Assembly: GCA_018806985.1 (NCBI GenBank)
Contig: JADANN010000098.1
Coordinates: 930,001 to 994,000, forward strand
From: Angiostrongylus vasorum
Lineage: Eukaryota; Nematoda; Chromadorea; Rhabditida; Metastrongylidae
Direction of reading: 5' to 3'
Length of the DNA stretch: 64,000 nt
Both the position numbers and the translations under genes were made by a program. This document shows, in pieces, positions 58,017-64,000 of the stretch (its first letter is position 1; each line of letters starts with the position of its first letter). Below the pieces are notes generated by a model. It ran no database searches, was not told the origin of the DNA, and saw nothing but the letters and a program-made list of their open reading frames with translations.

Positions 58017-58187
58017 CTGTGTTTGCCACTGTACTAGTGTTTGCCGTATTACGTGTAGCGCTTGTTGTGCAGTGACACGTACAACATTCACCAATGTGTC
58101 AATTGTTACCGGATCAACATTTGCCATCAGGGCAAATGCCGGAGTTACTCTGCCGCAGATAGTTCTAAGACTAAAAGGCTGACTCAT
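58017..58187 (-). CDS. Candidate first exon of a minus-strand gene
   Basis: ATG at 58187 follows, 15 nt earlier, an acceptor-like site (GCTATTTGTAG, ending 58204), as in SL trans-splicing. 57 codons to a donor at CAG|GTGCTC, phase 0. Residues ALMANVDPVTIDTLVNVVRV and AQQALHVIRQTLVQWQTQ look like an amphipathic helix pair. If not spliced, the ORF runs to a stop at 57894 (100 codons). Possibly the 5' end of the unknown gene 46905-52843. Confidence 0.4.
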
Positions 58188-58623
58188 TTCCACCAAATTA
58201 TCCCTACAAATAGCTTAGAGTTCTTAATATAGCTCACTTTTTTTAGGTAGAGTACATGTGCGGTTTAAAGGTGCTACGGTGAACATTTATACTTAACAAC
58301 CCGAATCGGATGCTTACAATCGAAAGGATGTGAACCAATACTGGCTCTGAGGATTTTCATCGTCTCCATATCTGCATGAAATCATAGCGATGACGAGTCA
58401 AAGCTTCTATAGACTTGGAGAAGTTCAATGCAGAGGGCCACAACTTCTCTAAGGTTGGAACGAACAAGGTGAGCAGTATGTTCACTTTATCACGATGACC
58501 TTAGACCATCCGTGGAAACTCATAATCCCAGAAGCTCTGGTCTCAACGCCGGATGTGAGAGCCTCCCAGTGGAGAATACAATAACGAAATAGACTACGCC
58601 ATACTAAATAGACAGAATAATAC

Positions 58624-59124
58624 TATTGTAAACCGACTTAAATTTAACCTCGCTATGAATAATCAGTAAACCTCATTTCATTGGTACGCCAACACGGGAT
58701 TTTTACCAAACATTTCGCTAACGTTTCGACTTCTTCGTCTTTCTCAGGACCGATGTTCTGCGTCAGAGCTATGTGCGACCATGCCTAATACCGACTGCTG
58801 CACGATGGATCGTTCGTTGAAAAACAAATTTTCATCAACGGAAAATCATTAGCATCAACAACCGTACTGTATAAAAGAGCATCGCTGGTGATGGATGCCT
58901 CAATCGAGCGATTTTCCACTGAAGAAGATCCGACTCAATACATAGGCACCACTTCGAGAGTACCAATGGCTGTGGATATTGACTCGGTCCATCGGCTCTG
59001 ACGAAGACGACGACGTCGAAACATCAGCCGAATAAATCTGTGGCAACAACCTCGTGTTAGCTTATCAGTGGAATACGATAGCTTGATCATTCATACAGAG
59101 ATTGAATGAAAGTCGGTTTACAAT
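58624..59124. repeat. Foldback/hammerhead-family element with 15-bp terminal inverted repeats
   Basis: ATTGTAAACCGACTT (58624-58638) is the exact inverse of AAGTCGGTTTACAAT (59110-59124). Inside are two opposed hammerhead-like motifs: minus about 58722-58753 (decayed) and plus 58993-59030 (intact core). The middle is unassigned. About 500 bp. Confidence 0.7.
58993..59030 (+). ncRNA. Hammerhead-ribozyme-like motif with compensatory helix II
   Basis: GGCT, CTGACGA, A, GACG-ACGA-CGTC, GAAA, CATC, AGCC. Helix I GGCU/AGCC pairs fully. Helix II is GACG/CGUC here against GGCG/CGCC in other copies, so one G-C pair is replaced by A-U, both strands changed. The cleavage triplet would be AUC. Confidence 0.45.
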
Positions 59125-59612
59125 ATTGATGCAAGAAATATCCCGTATCGCGCGAGTGAGTGGTTGGATTCCTCGCGATGCCAAATCTACAGCGGTAAGG
59201 TCACCAACTCGATGATTAGAGTTCTTCACAATAATCCTAGAGGGAAGATGTGACACTTGCCGGGCATCTACAGCAACCAGAACATACTAGGCTACTGTTT
59301 TACGCGATGGGGAGAATTTACGCGCGCTGTGTCGAGTCACTCAGTGTTTAACAGGAAAAAGGCGAAGGCGAGTAAACGGTAAAACATGACAATGAACATT
59401 CAGTCTTACTTCGACCGCTGTTCTATAATGATTTTTCTAATAAGGTTTTCTAAGGTAATAGTTTCCCTTACCTTTCGTTGAGGGATTTTTATATTTATCA
59501 AAGTCCTAAGCTCTTCGAGTTGAGCTCCTTTCACTTGTCATATTCTCGATGTGGGCGCTGGTGTGGACCTATCCCAAGGCTGCTATCTGATAAATAAGTA
59601 TTCTCAAAGCTT

Positions 59613-60214
59613 TTATATTACTTCCAAATGTTTCTTCATTCTGCTTGCTCTGACGACTTTTTCGCAATAGTTGCATTCTATGCTTCTCCATGGGCACTCT
59701 AATTAATGTACATATATTTGCTCTTCTTCTATCCACGTACCACATCCGTTTTCGCATAGAACTCCACGAAATTCGCAGGAACCAGCGTGTTTCGTCAATG
59801 TGTTCAAAAATCATATTGATTACGGTGACTGGGGTAAGGAGTACTCCGATACCTGCATTTCTTTTTAGTGTCCCAGTCCAAATACATCCACCGTTTACGA
59901 ATGGGCACTTTTTACAGGAAACGATTGCACCTGAGTTTTTAATTGTATGAACTATAGAAGAGCAAATGAAGATTTCTTTCCATTCTTTTATTCTTTGTGG
60001 GGTTACTGCTTACACTAATGCTAATAATTTTTATCTAACAGTCACCGATATCTGAAGGAAAGACATCTAAGTGAGTTAGTAGTTCGGGATAATATATGTT
60101 TTTTGCCAGCTGTGGGCATAAACGGCAGTGCACGAAAGCTTCGCCTAGGGATGCATTGCCAAACAGTATTCTCCAACAAGTGGATTTTATTTTGCTCTTC
60201 GATTCTATCAAAAA
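59613..60214 (-). pseudogene. TRAF-type zinc-finger protein, decayed gene fragment
   Basis: Exon 60214-60046 (acceptor ATTATTCATAG, donor ATCG|GTGACT, phase 1) encodes SLGEAFVHCRLCPQLAKNIY and ELLTHLDVFPSDI. It joins in phase to the exon from 59930: GAIVSCKKCPFVNGGCIWTG, then FEHIDE. After that the reading must shift by one base to continue as SCEFRGVLCENGCGTWIEEE, a TAA follows YVH, then ECPWRSIECNYCEKVVRASR and MKKHLE. The C-x-n-GC-x-W-x-G, H-x-n-C and CP-x-n-C-x2-C spacing is that of TRAF-type zinc fingers. The frameshift and internal stop suggest a pseudogene, unless a very short intron (59665-59707) removes the stop. Confidence 0.5.
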
Positions 60215-60303
60215 CTATGAATAATGTGATTGGGATGTACATGGAGGGCGATTCGAAATTATCTTCAACATGTAAGTTGTACATTTACTACAGAGAAGCA
60301 TAA

Positions 60304-61331
60304 TGAGGTCAATGATGACTGGTGATTACCATAGGCACCCGCTCCCCGCCCTGTGGTTAGGCATGGTGGGGCGTCTGCGTCAAAACAATGAAAATAAAGC
60401 GATTAATATCAAAAGTGTCATGCTATACATTCCCTAAACTAGTGAGCATAAGGACGGGCAAAGCTGCCTTAAGTTACTCGATGAACGACGGCATTGTTAG
60501 CGGTACAGGTGAATTTACTACTTATAACCTAATATAACTGTAAATTCCTTGCTTTATCAATCTGACCTTCTATTGGAAAGAATTCATTTGCCTGTAAATA
60601 TTCCAACCTAACTGGATAATAGCGTTCAAATTTGTCAAACAGTAACTGAGCACCTGATCAGATTGGGTGGAATATTTGGAAATGGTTTTCCTTCTTCATT
60701 CTAGCTTCTAAGCCTAGAAATGTCCAATCTAGGTAGTCATTTGAGTCTAATCATCTTAGCTTAGGAGTTCATGGTGGCTGAGGATGCTGAAAGCCAATCT
60801 TGCTTATATTTCGTCATCGTGCTGAGAAGAACGTACTCATAATTTATATGATGGTATTTGATCAAAGAGAAATAACTGAACATAAAGTTCGGAACAGAAG
60901 TTCTTGTTCAGGAAGTGCTAATCTATTTCTACACTATAACGTCTTCTTTAACAGTACGAGTAAAGTTTACAGAGAAAAAGCAGGAAACCACGCTTGCCAT
61001 TGGGAAGGCCATTACCTTGCAGAGAGCGAGCCGTTACCTAGAACCCGGTTCATTTTTTCCAAATATTCCACTTTTACAAAGAAAAATCTTCTTCTTCTAC
61101 TAGATAAAACTGTATGAGGCAAGTTGTTCTGATGTCGCTGTTTCAATTCAAGTAAAGCTACCTTCATTAGCTTTAACCACGAAGAGTAGACATGAAACGG
61201 AGTGCATGACACCAACTGAGGCGTTACAACTGAAATGCGGCTGTGCTGGGATAGTGGGATGTTGATTTGCTGCGTTCGAAAATAAGTAGGCCAACGAGTG
61301 GTACTTAGGCAGTTTTTCTCATTGTTGGTGA
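60304..61331. other. No gene seen
   Basis: Short ORFs on the plus strand at 60800-61117 lack splice context and domains. Confidence 0.35.
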
Positions 61332-61625
61332 GGTGCTACGTGTAGTGTAGTGGTGGTGGGTGCCCTGCAAAACACGTAGTTTTTGGTTCGATCCCACGAT
61401 CTGGGTTCATCAAGCTTTCTGTCCCTCCGTACCGGAAATTTCTGGCAAACTTATCTGGTAGGATAGCTGCACGTTGTTGATACATAGATAAGCTACCCAA
61501 GTTATTGAATAGGCCAGGCATGCATTGAGTCAGCTCTACGAGACTACGAATGGAGTCAGAATGCATAACATATCCCCAGCTATTGATCAACACCAACCGC
61601 TCCATCTTTAGCGTTTATCCCTGAC
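61332..61625 (+). repeat. tRNA-derived SINE, family 1, diverged copy with tRNA-like B box
   Basis: Head TACGTGTAGTGTAGTGGTGG (A box), TTTTTGGTTCGATCCCACG (B box GGTTCGATCCC), body GATACATAGATAAGCTACCC, tail GATCAACACCAACCGCTCC. Confidence 0.7.
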
Positions 61626-62024
61626 AAAGCCTGTTTTCCCTTACAATAACTTCTTGTCCTGATATTGCTATTAATACGCCTGAAAAGTATAAGGTTTGGA
61701 AAAAGTGCGTCATGTTCTCGCAATGTACGCTCCAACTTATTCAGCATTATAAACAGCATTACAGTATAGGATGGAGCAGGTGAAGGAATCTTCAAAGGTC
61801 CTGCATGATAACGTATATCGTGAACCTTCGAATTGTTGATAGAACCGGACATACTGGGTTTGAAGTAGATTAGCCTTTAATACCACTAACACTGGCTTAG
61901 AATGACGGTGCTTGAGACATGAACCATACTATCTTTACAATGGAATGTATTCAGGTGAAACTTCCAAGTGGATTATTGTTTCTAACTATTGGAAAGTTCC
62001 AAACAGTAATGTTTGATATCACAA

Positions 62025-62395
62025 TGTTTAACTTTTTGTTTTCTGCCTATTACAGTTTTTACGGCAAGATGTTTTACGAAATACAACACAACGATGCTGA
62101 GATATTTGCAGAACTCCGGACCGCAGGTGTCTTCTGCGGTGGGGAACGAAAGCACTATTACCCTTTCCGCAGCCTTACGCGTTCACCACCATACCATGCG
62201 GGTCCTTCGTTCCGACTGTCTCTCAGCTAGTTCTATCGACCAGTGCCATCAGCATGCACCCGTCAACGGGATTGATCTGGGAGGCTCACATCGGCGTTGA
62301 ACCGGAAAGGGTAATAGCGCGTTCGTTCCCAGCGCAGACCACTCCGGTCGAGGGTTTTGCAAATATCTCAGCATCGTTGTGCTGTAAACTTTGAT
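62025..62395. repeat. MITE-like family A, plus copy plus inverted tail
   Basis: A full plus copy (GTTTAACTTTTTGTTTTCTG ... CATCGGCGTTGAACC) joined at 62301 to a minus end (GGAAAGGGTAATAGCGCGTT ... GCAAATATCTCAGCATCGTT). Confidence 0.8.
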
Positions 62396-62599
62396 AGTAT
62401 TGAAAAAATCGAAAATTTGTATGTTTGAAAGCAAAAATGTCGCGGTGAGCTGTATACCGAGATAATGTGGTAGAATTTTTTTATTTGTTAAGAGCGGCTA
62501 CAACAGCGAAAAAAATAGCAAGGAGTACTTGAATCTTCCGCCGAAGTTCTAACTGTAAATTGTTTCTTCATAAAGTGTGACATTATCGGTATACGGATA

Positions 62600-62946
62600 A
62601 AAAAGGATAAAGCTCTCCGTGTCGATCAATCCCTGAGGGATGCGCCGTACATTCGACTTCATTAAGCATCGTTGGAGGTGAATGAATGCATATCTGGCGT
62701 CTACAATGATTCGCATTGGTATACCGATATATCCAGTCAGTGCTGCTATCCTCTCAAACGCCTTTACAATGATGCGCGGTGGCCTACCGATGTATCGAGC
62801 CAGTGCTGCTGTCCTCTCAGATAAGTCTGTTACCAATTTGCCGACCCCGGAGGGATGGAAGGCTTGGTGGACAATTGGCACGGCGATCGATCCCACGTGT
62901 GTGTTGCAGCGCTTCTCCGACCACTGCGGCACACGCGACCACGTTA
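62600..62946 (-). repeat. tRNA-derived SINE, family 1, with internal duplication
   Basis: Minus orientation: B-box region GATCGATCCCACGTGTG, A-box region CACTGCGGCACACGCG (plus-strand reading), tail GATCAATCCCTGAGGGATGC (plus-strand reading). The body segment 62700-62759 is repeated at 62763-62821 (ACAATGATTCGCATTGG / ACAATGATGCGCGGTGG, CCGATATATCCAGTCAGTGC / CCGATGTATCGAGCCAGTGC). Confidence 0.75.
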
Positions 62947-64000
62947 TCGGTATTAGTAAATATTCGCGAAAACCGTGTGTACGTCTAGTTTCGGTCCTCC
63001 TCAAGGGGAGCGGATTTCGTCTCTTTTATGAGTTCCGGAGAAGAGCCAGAAAGCCAGCCAGTATTATTTCGTGAAGAAGAGTCAGTTTTATATCTATACT
63101 ACTGGCGGTGGTGCTGTTGATATACCGTTTAGAACATCGGCTTTCCCGCTTCACCAATGCCAGTTGATTATGTATTCTTGAGAACTCCGACCTAACCGTA
63201 GTGTTCGCACCAGCTTTCCATCAAGATATCAGCGATTATAATTATTTGGCCAAATTAGAACGATGTCTACTAACAATCGGTGCCAATATTCCTCAGTTCT
63301 TGAGGCAATACAAGAAGAGTATTGATTATTATCACTGAGGTTAAATGACGGTCGGCTTAAAAAATGTTTTTTCCTAAGACAAAATTGTCGTACAATTTAG
63401 TTACCTTTTTGGATTATTAAGCTAACACGATGTTAATAAAAAAGTTTATTCAGCTAACTTTTCGACATGTTCGTCTTTTTCAGAGCCGATGATCCGACTC
63501 GATGGTCCCCAGTGGTTTGCAATGTCTTCATCGTCATATCGAGTCGAATATTTTTCACTGGAACACACCTCGAGCAAATTAGTCTCACTACTGAAAAATA
63601 ACTTGCTTTTTTACCTTACACAACCCAACATCGCCTGTTGTATGGATCCCATCACTTACTGCATTCGATTCGTAACCTCACACCCGTCTTCCGATGTGAG
63701 GTGGACCAGTGGTTCTAACCGCTCCTTTAGGATTTCTTCATCCACTTAACGAATGCAGTTGAATGCTGCTTTCCCGAACCATGGGCACTAGGGCGTTTCC
63801 CAGATCCTCATCGTAGGCAGACGGAGGGTTTGGTGAGCCCGGTGCACGGTCGAACCAAAGCCTACCTCGTATTGAGCGGCATCGCTACCATCCAAAAATG
63901 AAGATGCAAGACAGAGTTCTATCACACAGTTTATTACAATCCACATACGATAAAGTATTGGAATGTATTTGAGTTGCTATCAACAGGATGACCACTAAGG
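62947..64000. other. No gene seen; family remnants
   Basis: A partial foldback-family end lies at about 63330-63495 (GAGGTTAAATGACGGTCGG, then a minus-oriented, decayed hammerhead-like motif near 63452-63488). A family 2 SINE lies at 63812-63893. The ORF at 63489-63749 has no recognisable domain. Confidence 0.4.
63812..63893 (-). repeat. tRNA-derived SINE, family 2, minus copy
   Basis: Minus strand: ATGGTAGCGATGCCGCTCAA, then GGTTCGACCGTGCACCGGGC (B-box-like). Similar to 53030-53126. Confidence 0.5.

Noticed and set aside
59690..59950. Plus-strand ORF of 86 codons
   Set aside because: Lies wholly over the minus-strand TRAF-type finger exon and shows no domain.
60103..60303. Plus-strand ORF of 66 codons overlapping the TRAF-like region
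   Set aside because: The opposite strand carries a Cys/His zinc-finger pattern and phase-linked exons; the plus ORF is best explained as a shadow.
1..64000. CRISPR arrays, bacterial operons, prophage
   Set aside because: No regular direct repeats with spacers, no ribosome-binding-site-led dense ORFs; intron-rich eukaryotic genes throughout.

Overview
The window is nuclear DNA of a multicellular eukaryote, most likely a clade V (strongylid or hookworm-like) parasitic nematode. The organism call is an inference. It rests on compact exons with TTTNAG-type acceptors, short 5' leaders ending in such acceptors just upstream of start codons (the layout of spliced-leader trans-splicing), an operon-like gene run, RTE-type LINE fragments, a mariner remnant and dense short interspersed repeats. 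Genes were rebuilt by hand from splice sites, reading phase and known protein families. No alignment was run.

Layout. (1) 26-18144, plus strand: the C-terminal part of TTC27, a TPR protein, in 15 phase-consistent exons. Its introns hold an antisense RTE fragment, an antisense mariner, several foldback elements and MITE-like repeats. (2) 18236-20440: an RTE fragment and a large perfect-arm foldback. (3) 20441-32624, minus strand: a secreted or matrix-type gene with PAN/apple domains and one thrombospondin type 1 repeat, spread over small exons. One or two exons are still missing, and one exon has a phase problem at a homopolymer. (4) 32625-40900: mostly repeats, with a hydrophobic candidate exon, a divergent BIR-like ORF and an RTE remnant. 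(5) 40924-46566, plus strand: four closely spaced genes, CIAO2B (cytosolic Fe-S targeting), MRM2 (mitochondrial rRNA 2'-O-methyltransferase), PAM16/Magmas (mitochondrial import motor) and a COMM-domain protein. They look like an operon with two mitochondrial members. (6) 46905-52843, minus strand: a five-exon gene of unknown function whose four junctions agree in phase. More candidate 5' exons lie at 55704-55820 and 58017-58187. (7) 59613-60214, minus strand: a decayed TRAF-type zinc-finger gene. (8) The rest, up to 64000, is repeats.

The repeats are the most unusual part. One inverted-repeat family carries, in several copies, a sequence that fits a hammerhead-ribozyme core (CTGANGA, hairpin, GAAAC, GTC) with a compensatory base-pair change in helix II. 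One copy also holds a broken GIY-YIG fragment that looks like the end of a Penelope-like retroelement. There are also two tRNA-derived SINE families with recognisable A and B boxes, a MITE-like family often found in tandem or head-to-head pairs, and a third dispersed family.
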